Shown piece by piece: positions 1 to 10,315 of a DNA stretch of 64,000 bases. The stretch is from Falsibacillus pallidus (GTDB taxonomy: Bacteria; Bacillota; Bacilli; Bacillales; DSM-25281), in NCBI RefSeq assembly GCF_003350505.1, contig NZ_QQAY01000003.1:310001-374000 (forward strand), given 5' to 3'. The notes below the pieces were generated by a model. That model ran no database searches. It was not told the DNA's origin and saw only the letters and a list, made by a program, of their open reading frames with translations. Position 1 is the first letter of the stretch. Each line of letters starts with the position of its first letter. The position numbers were made by a program, and so were the translations under genes.

Positions 1-879
<879 letters not shown>

Positions 880-912
880 AAAAGAACGTGCCAAAAATTT
901 GCACGTTCTTTT
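880..912 (-). terminator. Rho-independent terminator after accA
   Basis: An inverted repeat AAAGAACGTGC / GCACGTTCTTT with a nine-base loop is followed by a T-run in the minus-strand direction, just past the accA stop codon. Confidence 0.85.
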
Positions 913-925
913 TGATTGGGAAATA

Positions 926-1906
926 TTATTTGACAGTATCCACTAATTCTTTAAGATCTGAATACTCTCCGATATTTTTGAATTTTACATAACGGTTATC
1001 GATCAATTCTGCCCCTGACATACCGGTCAGTGTTTTTAATGAACGATATAGGACTCCATCAATGAATTCAGCCTGTTTGGCGATATCACGATGTGCTCCG
1101 CCTTTGACTTCAGGAATGATTTCATCAATGATCCCCATCTCTTTCAAGTCTGGTGCAGTGATTTTCATTGATTCAGCTGCTTTCTTAGCCAAACCAGAAT
1201 CCTTCCATAACAATGCAGCAGCACCTTCTGGGGAGATAACGGAATAAGTCGAGTTTTCAAGCATGTGAATATGATTGCCGATTCCTAATGCAAGGGCTCC
1301 ACCGCTTCCGCCTTCACCTATGACGATGCAGACGATTGGTACAGACATCCCTGCCATTTCAAATAGGTTCTTGGCAATCGCTTCGCTTTGGCCGCGCTCT
1401 TCCGCTGCTTTACCCGGATAAGCTCCTTTAGTATCTATAAAACAGATGATAGGGCGATTAAATTTCTCTGCCTGCTTCATATGCCGGAGGGCCTTGCGAT
1501 ATCCTTCCGGGTGCGGCATGCCAAAATTCCTGCGTAAATTCTCTTTCGTGTCTTTTCCTCTTTGGTGGCCGATGACCGTTACCGGCAGCCCTTTATACTT
1601 GGCAATTCCGGAAACGATGGCTTCATCATCCCCGAAAGCTCGGTCTCCGTGCATTTCCATAAAGTCCTTAAAAAGGTGGGAGATGTAGTCAAGGGTAGTC
1701 GGCCTATTTGGATGCCTTGCCACTTGGACACGGTCCCAAGGCTTCATATGTTCATAAATATCCTGTTCAAGTTTAACAAGCCGTCCTTCAAGCTTTTCAA
1801 TCTCAGAAGAAAGATCGACATCGGATTGTTTCGTAAATTCTCTTAGTTCGGCTATTTTCTTACGCAGCTCAACTACTGGGCGTTCGAATTCCAGCTCATT
1901 TACCAT
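926..1906 (-). CDS. accA: acetyl-CoA carboxylase carboxyltransferase subunit alpha
   Basis: Alpha subunit of the carboxyltransferase that moves the carboxyl group from carboxybiotin to acetyl-CoA, forming malonyl-CoA for fatty acid synthesis. The 326 residues match the family length. An N-terminal helical segment precedes the crotonase-like core, which contains [31 protein letters not shown] and the oxyanion-type glycine stretch [12 protein letters not shown]. The ATG lies inside the last codons of accD (7-nt overlap), so translation is probably coupled and gives equal amounts of the two subunits. It is the last gene of the malic enzyme-GntR-accD-accA cluster. Confidence 0.97.
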   Translation of the reverse strand: MVNELEFERPVVELRKKIAELREFTKQSDVDLSSEIEKLEGRLVKLEQDIYEHMKPWDRVQVARHPNRPTTLDYISHLFKDFMEMHGDRAFGDDEAIVSGIAKYKGLPVTVIGHQRGKDTKENLRRNFGMPHPEGYRKALRHMKQAEKFNRPIICFIDTKGAYPGKAAEERGQSEAIAKNLFEMAGMSVPIVCIVIGEGGSGGALALGIGNHIHMLENSTYSVISPEGAAALLWKDSGLAKKAAESMKITAPDLKEMGIIDEIIPEVKGGAHRDIAKQAEFIDGVLYRSLKTLTGMSGAELIDNRYVKFKNIGEYSDLKELVDTVK

Positions 1907-2769
1907 TCTAAGTCACCGCCTGGATGATGGATTTCCAAAATGGATGCTAACGTATCTTTCATTTCCAGCCGCGGAATGACAGCATCCAGCTGACCATGCT
2001 TCAATAAGAATTCCGCAGTTTGGAAGTCTTCCGGAAGATCTTCCCTGATGGTCTGTTCAATGATTCTTCTTCCTGCAAATCCAATCAATGCGCCCGGTTC
2101 AGCAAAATTGTAGTCACCGAGTGAAGCGAAACTTGCTGAAACTCCCCCGGTTGTCGGATTTGTCATGACAGAGATGATCAATCCACCATTGTCGCTGAAT
2201 CTTTTTAGCGCAGCGCTTGTCTTCGCCATTTGCATCAAGGAAAGGACACCTTCTTGCATCCTCGCTCCACCTGATGCGGTAAATATGATAAAAGGCACTT
2301 GCAGCTTGTCTGCTTCTTCAATGGCTCTGGTTATTTTTTCACCCACGACAGAACCCATGCTTCCCATACGGAAAAAGGAGTCCATTACTGCAATGACCAA
2401 TTTATTGCCTTTAATCTTTCCTGTTCCGGTAAGGATGGCTTCATTCAAACCTGTTTTTTTCCGGTCCTTTTCCACTTTCTCCAAGTAGTCCGGAAACCCT
2501 AAAGGATTTTTAGACACTAAAGTGGCATCTAGTTCACGGAACGTTCCTTCGTCAAGCAAACTATCGATTCTTTCAAATGCATTCATTTTATGATGATGAT
2601 CACAATGCAAACAAACCATTAGATTTTTTTGAAGTTCCTTTGTATACATGATTTTCTTGCATTTCGGGCATTTGGTCATGATTCCTTCTGGAACATCTTG
2701 TTTTGCTGCTTCAGAGGGAATCGTCGCATATTTCTTCTTCTTCGATTTCACAAATAAATCTTTCAGCAA
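1900..2769 (-). CDS. accD: acetyl-CoA carboxylase carboxyltransferase subunit beta
   Basis: Beta subunit of acetyl-CoA carboxyltransferase, partner of AccA. A four-cysteine zinc ribbon (CPKC ... CLHC) near residues 30-55 is followed by the carboxyltransferase core with [11 protein letters not shown] and the glycine-rich GGVSASFA loop. A longer reading frame exists upstream, but a strong AAGGAGG precedes a TTG codon at 2767-2769. That start gives MLKDLF... and 289 residues, the family length, so I place the start there. It overlaps accA by 7 nt and follows the GntR gene after about 95 nt. Confidence 0.95.
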   Translation of the reverse strand: MLKDLFVKSKKKKYATIPSEAAKQDVPEGIMTKCPKCKKIMYTKELQKNLMVCLHCDHHHKMNAFERIDSLLDEGTFRELDATLVSKNPLGFPDYLEKVEKDRKKTGLNEAILTGTGKIKGNKLVIAVMDSFFRMGSMGSVVGEKITRAIEEADKLQVPFIIFTASGGARMQEGVLSLMQMAKTSAALKRFSDNGGLIISVMTNPTTGGVSASFASLGDYNFAEPGALIGFAGRRIIEQTIREDLPEDFQTAEFLLKHGQLDAVIPRLEMKDTLASILEIHHPGGDLEW

Positions 2770-2863
2770 GACATTTTCCTCCTTGTCAAAGGATAACAAT
2801 CGCTTCCTCAACTGCTTGTCTCCTAATGTAACCTATGGAAAGAAAAAAAGTTGTCGCAAATTG

Positions 2864-3499
2864 TTATGGCAGCTTCGACAGTTTTTGCATTTCTTCATAA
2901 ATCTGAATAACCTTTGACTGGTCACCTGCAGCCAGTGCTTCCACAAGCTTCTTTGGGAATTCGTGGTCCGAAAGCGGCTTTGAACTGGTGAGATTGGAAT
3001 GATATTGATTCAAGATGACCCATATCTTAGTCAACAGCCTGTTTTTAGAAAGAAAAATAATGGCTTTTAAAAATTCTTCTTCAGTAAGAAAATAGTCATT
3101 TTCCAGCATCTCAGCCACCGTGGCCAGACCACTGGCGTGCAAATCTCGGTTTTCGGCAACCAGCCTTAGGCAGTCTTTCTCCAATAACTGTTTTGTATGC
3201 AGTACATCACATCTGACATCATTGTCCTGAAGAATGAATGTACTTAGTAATTCTACCAGTTGATGGTCCCTAAAGTCCCTTAAAAAGGTTCCTTCCCCTC
3301 TCCTTGTTTCGATGAGGCCGAGCAGCTCCAATGCTCGAAGGGCTTCGCGAACCGAAGAACGGCCGACATTCAGCCGTTCAGACAATTCACGTTCTGATGG
3401 GATTTTATCTCCCGTCTTCAATCCATCGTGTTCAATCATATCCCTTAATTGGTGGACAATATCCAAATAAACCTTTTTACCCGAAGGAGTAGGTTTCAC
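2864..3499 (-). CDS. FadR-subfamily GntR transcriptional regulator
   Basis: Predicted DNA-binding regulator. Residues about 12-75 form a GntR winged helix-turn-helix with PSERELSERLNVGRSSVREALRALELLGLIETRRGEGTF, close to the family consensus. The remaining ~130 residues are helical and fit a short FCD-type effector domain. Upstream TTG codons exist, but they lie inside the malic enzyme gene. A GTG at 3497-3499, 7 nt past the malic enzyme stop and behind AAAGGCGAG, is the better start. It sits between malic enzyme and accD. A FadR-like operator lies at the promoter of this cluster, so autoregulation and control of malate/fatty-acid genes by an acyl-CoA or organic acid are likely inferences. 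The ligand is unknown. Confidence 0.85.
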   Translation of the reverse strand: MKPTPSGKKVYLDIVHQLRDMIEHDGLKTGDKIPSERELSERLNVGRSSVREALRALELLGLIETRRGEGTFLRDFRDHQLVELLSTFILQDNDVRCDVLHTKQLLEKDCLRLVAENRDLHASGLATVAEMLENDYFLTEEEFLKAIIFLSKNRLLTKIWVILNQYHSNLTSSKPLSDHEFPKKLVEALAAGDQSKVIQIYEEMQKLSKLP

Positions 3500-3506
3500 T
3501 AAAAAA

Positions 3507-4745
3507 TCACTCGCCTTTACCAATGACCGCAAGCTGTTCAGTTTTTTTGCGTATCTCTTCAGGGTCCACTTTCAATCTGGCAACACCGGTTTCCATCGCT
3601 GCTTTAGCGACGGCAGATGCAACTGCAGGTGCCACCCTTGGATCAAACGGAGCAGGGATGACATAATCTTCATTCAGCTCAGCTTCGCCGATTAAGTCTG
3701 CAATTGCTTCCACTGCGGCCTGTTTCATTTTTTCATTGATATGAGTCGCTCTTACATCAAGTGCCCCTCTGAAGATGCCTGGGAAAGCAAGGACATTATT
3801 AACCTGGTTCGGGAAATCAGATCTTCCTGTTCCGATTACTTTTGCCCCAGCTTTTTTAGCATCTTCCGGCATAATTTCTGGAACAGGATTAGCCATGGCG
3901 AAGATAATGGAATCAGGTTTCATGGACTCGACCATTTCCGCTGTAAGCGCGCCTGCTACAGATACCCCGATGAAGACATCGGCATCTTTGATGACTTCTC
4001 CAAGGCTTCCCTGCAGCTTGTCCCTATTAGTAAACTTCGCTACCGCAGCTTTGATGTCATTCATGCCTTCAGGGCGCCCTTCATAAATAGCACCTTTTGT
4101 ATCACACATGATGATATCCCGGACGCCATAAGTATAAAGCAGCTTGATGATGGCAATTCCTGCAGCACCTGCTCCGTTTGCAACGACTTTAATTTCAGAC
4201 ATTTTTTTGCCTACGAGCTTCAATGCGTTCACCAGCCCGGCAGCCGTTACGATTGCAGTACCATGCTGATCATCATGGAAGATCGGGATATTTGTCTCTT
4301 TCTTTAACCGTTCTTCGATTTCAAAACAATTCGGAGCGGCAATATCTTCGAGGTTCACTCCCCCGAATGTCGGCTCCAAAAGTTTGACTGTCTCGACAAT
4401 CTTATCGATATCCGTTGTATTCAAACATATAGGGAATGCGTCTACTCCAGCAAAGCTTTTGAATAATACAGCTTTCCCTTCCATTACCGGCAGGGCAGCT
4501 TCAGGACCGATATTCCCAAGTCCTAGAACGGCTGTACCATCGGAAACAACTGCGACCATATTCCCTTTCATCGTATATTCATATACGGTTTCAGGCTTAT
4601 CGTAGATGACCTTGCAAGGTTCAGCAACACCAGGAGAATAGGCCAAACTTAAGTCCCTTGCGTTCTTCACTTCTACTTTTGATTTTGATTCCAGCTTACC
4701 TCGGTTCACACGGTGCATATGCAATGCTTCTTCACGTAATGACAC
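3507..4745 (-). CDS. ytsJ: NADP-dependent malic enzyme
   Basis: Oxidative decarboxylation of malate to pyruvate, probably with NADP+ like B. subtilis YtsJ, supplying NADPH for biosynthesis. The 412 residues contain the malic enzyme N-terminal domain (SLAYSPGVAEPC, GTAVLGLGNIGPEAALPVMEGK), the metal-site motif IFHDDQHGTAIV, and a Rossmann domain with VVANGAGAAGIAI. The start is set by AAGGAGTG eight nt before a GTG at 4743-4745. A GTG three codons upstream lies within the Shine-Dalgarno itself. It is first in the cluster with the GntR regulator, accD and accA, behind a promoter bearing a palindromic GntR-type operator. NADPH and malonyl-CoA supply would thus be co-expressed. Confidence 0.93.
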   Translation of the reverse strand: MSLREEALHMHRVNRGKLESKSKVEVKNARDLSLAYSPGVAEPCKVIYDKPETVYEYTMKGNMVAVVSDGTAVLGLGNIGPEAALPVMEGKAVLFKSFAGVDAFPICLNTTDIDKIVETVKLLEPTFGGVNLEDIAAPNCFEIEERLKKETNIPIFHDDQHGTAIVTAAGLVNALKLVGKKMSEIKVVANGAGAAGIAIIKLLYTYGVRDIIMCDTKGAIYEGRPEGMNDIKAAVAKFTNRDKLQGSLGEVIKDADVFIGVSVAGALTAEMVESMKPDSIIFAMANPVPEIMPEDAKKAGAKVIGTGRSDFPNQVNNVLAFPGIFRGALDVRATHINEKMKQAAVEAIADLIGEAELNEDYVIPAPFDPRVAPAVASAVAKAAMETGVARLKVDPEEIRKKTEQLAVIGKGE

Positions 4746-4805
4746 CTTATTCACTCCTTCATTCCTGAATCCTCTTACAAATCTATATGAAAATTCTTGT
4801 TTTTA

Positions 4806-4818
4806 GTGGTCAGACCAC
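4806..4818. promoter_or_regulatory. FadR/GntR-type operator at the malic enzyme promoter
   Basis: Perfect palindrome GTGGTCAGACCAC. Its core TGGTC-N-GACCA matches the classic FadR-subfamily operator core known from E. coli. It begins about 15 nt downstream of the proposed -10 box, near +9 to +19, a typical repressing position. The regulator is probably the GntR protein encoded second in the same operon. Confidence 0.6.
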
Positions 4819-4832
4819 ATTGTCTATTAAAC

Positions 4833-4860
4833 AATATAACATATCATAATTGGATGTAAA
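4833..4860 (-). promoter_or_regulatory. sigma-A-type promoter for ytsJ-gntR-accD-accA
   Basis: On the minus strand TTTACA (4855-4860) and TATATT (4833-4838) are separated by 16 bp. The spacing is good and each box has one mismatch to consensus. It lies between the dnaE stop codon and the malic enzyme start. Confidence 0.5.
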
Positions 4861-4864
4861 GGGT

Positions 4865-7800
4865 TTATTGCCTTAGGAAAACATGTTCCTCGCCGAGGAG
4901 TTTTTTCAGTTCGTACAGACATTCCTCTGTGGGATTAACCCAATCCTTCCGGGACAATTGAAGGACTTTTTCTTGGTTTTCATATACCAGTATGACGCAG
5001 GCACTGCCCTTAAATCGCTGAAGGATGGAATGTATCTGATTGAGGCCTTCAGGATTTTGCTTGTCCACAGGAACTTTGACATATAGTTTTTTCCCCATTG
5101 GCTTTTTATCCTTAACGGCGTCCTCGATGGTCATCATTTTTTGGATGATGAGCTGTTTTTTTCCGTTCCTCTCCTCTATATTTCCTTGGATGACGACAAT
5201 GCCGCCCTCTTTGCATAAGGCGCTTATTTTATTATAGACATTAGGGAATGCGACACATTCAAGGTCGCTCCATTGATCGCTTACATTGATAAATGCCATC
5301 ACATCCCCCTTTTTTGTACGGATTGTTTTGACGGAAGTAATGTAAGCGCCGGCTGACTTCCCTTTCTTTTCATTGCCAAGCTCATTCAAAGGTACACATC
5401 CAGCTTGATCAAATTCAACTTGATAAGGGCTGACGGGGTGGTCGGACAAATATATTCCGAGCGCCTGCTTTTCAAAGCTCAGTTTTTCAAGAAGCGGCAT
5501 TGGATCAACTTCAGTATATTTCGGTTTGATTTGAAAAGCAGCTTCATCTTCAAAAAGGTCATACCCTTGATCTTCCGGACTGACAAGTTCTGCATGGTCA
5601 AGAGCCGCATCTATACTCGCAAGGAGTGTCGCCCTGTCTTGTCCGAATTCATCAAAGCAGCCGGCAAAAATGAGTGATTCAAGAGTCTTTCGATTGACCG
5701 CCTTTGATGGGACCCGCACGCAAAAATCGAACAAATCAAGGAAAGGCTTTTTCTTTCTCGCTTCGACTATTCCCCTCAACGCAGCTGCTCCAATTCCCTT
5801 GATTGCACCAATGCTGAAACGGATTCCTTCTCTTTCAACCATAAAAGGAAATTGGCTGCTATTAATCGAAGGAGGCAGAATGTTAATGCCCCTCTGCTGT
5901 GATTCTTTTATATATTGAGCTATTTTATCCTCATTGCCAATGACGCTCGTCAGAAGCGATGCCATAAAATAAAGAGGATAGTGCGTCTTCAGATAAGCCA
6001 GCTGGCAGGCAATCATACTGTATGCGACTGCATGGCTCCGATTGAATCCATAATCGGCGAATCTCACAATCAAATCATAGATCGAATGGGCAGTCTGCTC
6101 ATTGTAGCCTTTAGAAACGGCTCCTTTGACAAAATGAGCCCTCTCTTGGTCAAGTACATCTTTCTTCTTTTTGGATACGGCCCTTCTCAACAAGTCCGCT
6201 TCACCAAGAGAGAAACCTGCCATCTTTGAAGCAATCTGCATGATTTGTTCCTGATAGACTATGACTCCATAAGTCACTTTTAAAAATTCCTGCAAATCTT
6301 GATGCGGGTATTCAATCGGCTTAATGCCGTGTTTTCTTTCAATGTACAATGGGATGTTTTCCATAGGACCTGGACGATATAAGGCGTTCACTGCCACAAT
6401 ATCTTCGAATCTTGTTGGCTTCAGCCTCATCAGGACCTTTCTCATCCCATCGGATTCAAGTTGAAAGATTCCTGTCGTTTCTCCACGGCTTAATAACTTA
6501 TAAGTGGCTTCATCATCATAGGGAATCCTGTCCAAATCGATTTTTTTATCCATGCCGATTTTTATGGAGGTGATGATTCTTTCAAGGAGCGATAAATTGC
6601 GGAGGCCAAGGAAATCCATTTTAAGCAGACCGATTTCTTCCAGTACATCCATTGGGTATTGGGTCAGCGTAAGTCCATTTTGTCCTTGTTGAATCGGTAT
6701 CTCATCCACCAGCTGAGAATCGCTGATGACTACACCTGCAGCATGGGTCGATGCATGGCGCGGAAGCCCCTCGATTTTCAGTGCTGTAGAAAATAATTTC
6801 TTATAATAGTCTGATTGATCAATGAATTCCTTCAATGCCGGCGACTCCTGATAGGCGTCTTTCAATTTCAGTCCAGGTTTGGAGGGAACCAGTCGGGAAA
6901 ACTGTTCGAGTTCCTTGGAGCTGCATCCGAATACCCGGGCAGCGTCCCTTAAAGCCGCCTTTGCCGCAAGTGTACCAAACGTAATGATCTGGGCGACATG
7001 CATCGCTCCATACTTGCCGGCTACATATTGAAGGATTTCATCCCTTCTGTGGTCAGGGAAGTCGATATCGATATCCGGCATGGAAATCCTTTCAGGGTTT
7101 AGAAAACGTTCGAATAACAGATCGTTTGCTATCGGGTCAACGTCCGTTATCTTCAGAACATATGCTACAAGAGATCCTGCTGCAGAACCCCTTCCAGGAC
7201 CAGTCAGAATTCCTTTATCCCTTGCATACTTCATGAAGTCCCATACGATGAGGAAGTAATCGCTGAATCCCATTTTCCTGATGATATCCAACTCGTATGT
7301 CAATCGTTCCTTATATTCTGTCCCAGCTTCCTTTACACGGTCATCTAAACCAGAACTGCATAAGTCTTCAAGATATTGATGCGGCTGTTGACCGGGCGGG
7401 AGCGGGTATTTCGGCAGCAGCCGCTTGTGGAACTCGAATTCCACATTACACGCTTCTGCAATCTTAATGGTGTTCTCTAAGGCATCGACATCCTCAGTGA
7501 ATAACTCTGCCATTTCCTGCTTCGTTTTCAAATAAAACGAGCTGCTTCCAAGCTTGGGCCTCTCATCATCAGAAAGCTTCAATCCATCCCTTAATGCCCA
7601 GAGACATTCAAGTGTAAATGAATCATCCTTATGGAGATATTGCACATCATTGGCAGCTGCGAGAGGGACGTTCCCTTTTTTGGAAAGGTTCCTTAACTGA
7701 GCAAGGAGACCTTCTTCGCCGGGCAATCCATGTTTTTGCAAGGAAAGAAAAAAGCATCCTTCTTCAAATGCCCCTTTTAAATTACGAAGAGATTCTTCTG

Positions 7801-8230
7801 CCTCTTCAACCTTTTCGTTTAATAAATGTGATTCTATTTCCCCTTTTCTTCCAGGAGTCAGTGCAATCAGTCCGCGGCTGTATCCTCTCAGCCATTTCAA
7901 GGGGATCCCGTTTGGGGATTTGGTCTGTATGACGCTGGAAATTTTCATCAGGTTCCTGTATCCCTCTACTGTTTTTGCCAACAGTACCAATGGATACGCT
8001 TCGTCCGGCTCCCCCTGCTTGAGAACATCCGCTGTCATCCCGATGATTGGCTTGATGCCTTTTTCTTTGCATGCTTTATAAAATGGTATCGCACCGTATA
8101 AGACGTTCCGGTCTGTGATGGCAAGCGCCTTATGGTTATCCGCAACTGCGGAATCTATCAATTGCTCGATCGAAATCGTACTTGATAACAAACTATAGGA
8201 AGTGGTTATCTGCAAGTGAATGAACGACAT
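4865..8230 (-). CDS. dnaE: DNA polymerase III subunit alpha, DnaE type
   Basis: The second replicative polymerase of Firmicutes, which extends lagging-strand primers before handing over to PolC. The 1121 residues carry an N-terminal PHP domain (1 to ~200), the polymerase core with GRGSAAGSLVAYVL and the catalytic aspartate motif PDIDIDFPD near residue 385, thumb/fingers regions, a helix-hairpin-helix region near 800, and an OB fold about 985-1060. The PHP domain lacks several metal ligands of active PHP phosphoesterases, as is usual for this group. The gene stands alone, divergent from ytrHI. Confidence 0.97.
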   Translation of the reverse strand: MSFIHLQITTSYSLLSSTISIEQLIDSAVADNHKALAITDRNVLYGAIPFYKACKEKGIKPIIGMTADVLKQGEPDEAYPLVLLAKTVEGYRNLMKISSVIQTKSPNGIPLKWLRGYSRGLIALTPGRKGEIESHLLNEKVEEAEESLRNLKGAFEEGCFFLSLQKHGLPGEEGLLAQLRNLSKKGNVPLAAANDVQYLHKDDSFTLECLWALRDGLKLSDDERPKLGSSSFYLKTKQEMAELFTEDVDALENTIKIAEACNVEFEFHKRLLPKYPLPPGQQPHQYLEDLCSSGLDDRVKEAGTEYKERLTYELDIIRKMGFSDYFLIVWDFMKYARDKGILTGPGRGSAAGSLVAYVLKITDVDPIANDLLFERFLNPERISMPDIDIDFPDHRRDEILQYVAGKYGAMHVAQIITFGTLAAKAALRDAARVFGCSSKELEQFSRLVPSKPGLKLKDAYQESPALKEFIDQSDYYKKLFSTALKIEGLPRHASTHAAGVVISDSQLVDEIPIQQGQNGLTLTQYPMDVLEEIGLLKMDFLGLRNLSLLERIITSIKIGMDKKIDLDRIPYDDEATYKLLSRGETTGIFQLESDGMRKVLMRLKPTRFEDIVAVNALYRPGPMENIPLYIERKHGIKPIEYPHQDLQEFLKVTYGVIVYQEQIMQIASKMAGFSLGEADLLRRAVSKKKKDVLDQERAHFVKGAVSKGYNEQTAHSIYDLIVRFADYGFNRSHAVAYSMIACQLAYLKTHYPLYFMASLLTSVIGNEDKIAQYIKESQQRGINILPPSINSSQFPFMVEREGIRFSIGAIKGIGAAALRGIVEARKKKPFLDLFDFCVRVPSKAVNRKTLESLIFAGCFDEFGQDRATLLASIDAALDHAELVSPEDQGYDLFEDEAAFQIKPKYTEVDPMPLLEKLSFEKQALGIYLSDHPVSPYQVEFDQAGCVPLNELGNEKKGKSAGAYITSVKTIRTKKGDVMAFINVSDQWSDLECVAFPNVYNKISALCKEGGIVVIQGNIEERNGKKQLIIQKMMTIEDAVKDKKPMGKKLYVKVPVDKQNPEGLNQIHSILQRFKGSACVILVYENQEKVLQLSRKDWVNPTEECLYELKKLLGEEHVFLRQ

Positions 8231-8338
8231 ATCGGTTCACTCCTTTATCCCAAACTTTTAAGATACTTCTAGTATAGCAAAAAAAGAAAATATGTTCGTA
8301 CTTAAACAAAGGAAAAATGGCGGAGAGCCTTCATATAA

Positions 8339-8367
8339 TCATAAGGTGTACGTTTGTCCCATATATA
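8339..8367 (+). promoter_or_regulatory. candidate sigma-E promoter for ytrHI
   Basis: TCATAAG (8339-8345) and CATATATA (8360-8367) with a 14-bp spacer resemble mother-cell sigma-E boxes. B. subtilis ytrHI is known to depend on sigma-E, which supports the call. Confidence 0.45.
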
Positions 8368-8406
8368 TTTATTGAAGACTTTTATAGGACCGGGGATGAT
8401 TCTGCT

Positions 8407-8739
8407 ATGAACGAAGCTTTTTTTCCTGCTTTTTTTGAGAGTTTTTTTATTTCTTTTGGAGTTATGATCGGCGGTGCTCTGATTGGCGGCATATCTGCTT
8501 TTATAACAGGAGAACCGATCCTTACAAAAATCGCTGAAATATCTGTGAACATAAGGATATGGGCAATCATTGCGGCCATAGGGGGAACTTTTGACACTGT
8601 CTACAGTTTTGAAAAGGGATTCCTGCAAGGTGATACAAAAGACCTTTTTAAACAATTGCTGCTGATTTTATCTGCAATGGGCGGTGCGCAGTGCGCTGCT
8701 GAGATTATCCGCTGGTTCACCCAGGAGCAAATATCATGA
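8407..8739 (+). CDS. ytrH: sporulation membrane protein YtrH
   Basis: Small integral membrane protein of the YtrH family, needed for efficient sporulation in B. subtilis. The 110 residues contain about three hydrophobic segments with glycine-rich helices (GVMIGGALIGGI, IWAIIAAIGGTFDTVYSFEKG). The frame is open about 90 nt further upstream, but the ATG at 8407 follows GGGGATG and gives the usual family length. Its last bases overlap ytrI (ATGA), indicating coupled translation. The molecular function is not established. Confidence 0.88.
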   Translation: MNEAFFPAFFESFFISFGVMIGGALIGGISAFITGEPILTKIAEISVNIRIWAIIAAIGGTFDTVYSFEKGFLQGDTKDLFKQLLLILSAMGGAQCAAEIIRWFTQEQIS

Positions 8740-9239
8740 GAATTCCCCCTCTTTACCGCCGCCCTGAATGGCAGCGCCTCTTGGCAGGCATTGCTGTTGG
8801 AGGATGTATCAGCTGGGTCGTTTTTTTATTCATGTTCGGGACGATGCAGGACAGGCAGTCAAAAATTCTGGAAGACCAACGGGATATCATAAAGGAATTG
8901 GAAAATGAAAAATTGATTTGGCAGGAAGAGTTCGCCGCATTAAATAAGAAGAATCAGGAGCTGTTGACAGTCCAGGGGATTGAAATCAGGATAACCAATG
9001 CAGCAAGATATCACATCAACTCTCAGGCATTAAATGAAAAGACTGATGAATTAAGGGAAGACCTGCGCCCTCTTTTAGCAAAAGATTTAAGTTCGGTCTA
9101 CAAAAATAAGGAGCTCGTCAAAAAGACCATCGAGAATAAAACAGTCAAAATCAATGAAAAACGATACACATTTACAATCAAAGAAATATTTTTCTATACT
9201 ACGATCCAGATCACTGCAGAAATTAAGCTGGCCGATTAA
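8736..9239 (+). CDS. ytrI: sporulation membrane protein YtrI
   Basis: Second gene of the ytrHI pair. The 167-residue protein has a short basic N-terminus, one transmembrane helix (~residues 15-36), a charged coiled-coil stretch (~38-80: QDRQSKILEDQRDIIKELEN) and a C-terminal extracytoplasmic domain of mixed strand/helix character. This is typical of a bitopic protein facing the intermembrane space during engulfment. The start overlaps the ytrH stop by 4 nt. Role in spore formation is known for the B. subtilis homologue. The biochemical role is unknown. Confidence 0.86.
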   Translation: MRIPPLYRRPEWQRLLAGIAVGGCISWVVFLFMFGTMQDRQSKILEDQRDIIKELENEKLIWQEEFAALNKKNQELLTVQGIEIRITNAARYHINSQALNEKTDELREDLRPLLAKDLSSVYKNKELVKKTIENKTVKINEKRYTFTIKEIFFYTTIQITAEIKLAD

Positions 9240-9276
9240 CCGGCCAGCCTGGATTGACTCCTTTTAAAAAGGGGTC
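9228..9276. terminator. convergent ytrI/nrnA terminator region
   Basis: Two adjacent hairpins: GCTGGCCG / CGGCCAGC (9228-9248, overlapping the end of ytrI) and GACTCCTTTT / AAAGGGGTC (9256-9276). They lie between convergent genes. T-runs are short, so efficiency is uncertain. Confidence 0.5.
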
Positions 9277-9278
9277 TA

Positions 9279-10217
9279 TTAATTGCTCAGGCACAGCTCT
9301 TCCAGTTCCTTGGTCACTTGATCCACTTCTTCCCAGGAATGCACTGATGCGCCTGCAGCAAGGGGATGGCCTCCGCCTTTATATTTCTTTGCAAGCTGGT
9401 TGATCACTGGACCCTTCGAACGGAGCCTCACTCTGATCTGATCATCTTCTTCAATAAAGAAGCACCATGCTTTTATCCCTTTAATGTTGCCAAGGGTACT
9501 GACCAGCTGTGATGCTTCTGAAGGCGTCACTTGGAATTCCTTCAATTGATCTTTTTTCAGGATCAGCACACCTGCACCGCTTGGCCTCAGTTCGAAATTC
9601 TGGAGGACATATCCCTGAAGTTTTAAAACATGGGGGTCTGTTTCATACATTTGATTGAACAATTCGGTCCGGTCAAAGTCATAACGAATAAGTTCACCGG
9701 CATAATCAAACGTTTTCTGGGTGGTGCTTGGATATAAAAATCTTCCGGTATCCCCGACAATCCCAGCAAAAAGAAGGCGGGCGGCACGATCATTCATCAC
9801 TAGCCCCTCTTCTTTTCCAGAAAGATAGAATTCGTAGATCATTTCGCTGACAGAACTTGCACCAGTATCCACCCATAACATGTCTCCATATGGATCTTCA
9901 TTTGGATGGTGGTCAATCTTGATCAGTGTTTCGCCTTTTGTATAGCGCTGGTCACAAACCCTTTCCTGATTGGCTGTATCACAGACAATCACTAAGGCTC
10001 CTTCATATTGTTCATCTGAAATGACATCGAGTCTATTTAAGAAATTTAAAGAAGGTTCCTCCTCACCGACTGCGAATATCTGTTTTTCAGGGAAGGAGGC
10101 TTTCAGCATTTCGGCAAGGCCTCCCTGAGAACCGTATGCATCTGGGTCCGGTCTGACATGCCTATGTATGATGATGGTGGAATATTGCTTTATCGCATTC
10201 AAAATTTTATCCTTCAT
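9279..10217 (-). CDS. nrnA: bifunctional oligoribonuclease / pAp phosphatase NrnA
   Basis: DHH/DHHA1 phosphoesterase that degrades nanoRNA and dephosphorylates 3',5'-pAp, linking RNA turnover with sulfate assimilation. The 312 residues show HRHVRPDPDAYGSQ, CDTANQER, the DHH motif in KIDHHPNEDPYG, and the C-terminal DHHA1 glycine motif KGGGHPLAAGAS. The ATG at 10215-10217 has an AGAAGGTG site at good distance. A GTG three codons upstream overlaps it and is less likely. The gene is monocistronic here, convergent with ytrI and divergent from ytpI. Confidence 0.95.
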   Translation of the reverse strand: MKDKILNAIKQYSTIIIHRHVRPDPDAYGSQGGLAEMLKASFPEKQIFAVGEEEPSLNFLNRLDVISDEQYEGALVIVCDTANQERVCDQRYTKGETLIKIDHHPNEDPYGDMLWVDTGASSVSEMIYEFYLSGKEEGLVMNDRAARLLFAGIVGDTGRFLYPSTTQKTFDYAGELIRYDFDRTELFNQMYETDPHVLKLQGYVLQNFELRPSGAGVLILKKDQLKEFQVTPSEASQLVSTLGNIKGIKAWCFFIEEDDQIRVRLRSKGPVINQLAKKYKGGGHPLAAGASVHSWEEVDQVTKELEELCLSN

Positions 10218-10315
10218 TATCTTCACCTTCTAATAAGTTATGGAATAGTATGGCTTTTTTAGACTCCAATCGTTACAATATATGATAGATATTGTCGAAT
10301 GCTGGAGGAAAAATC

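Noticed and set aside
3741-4307. Open frame of 188 codons on the plus strand opposite the malic enzyme gene
   Set aside because: No ribosome-binding site, low-quality composition with many Cys/His/Phe/Ser, and complete overlap with a well-conserved gene on the other strand.
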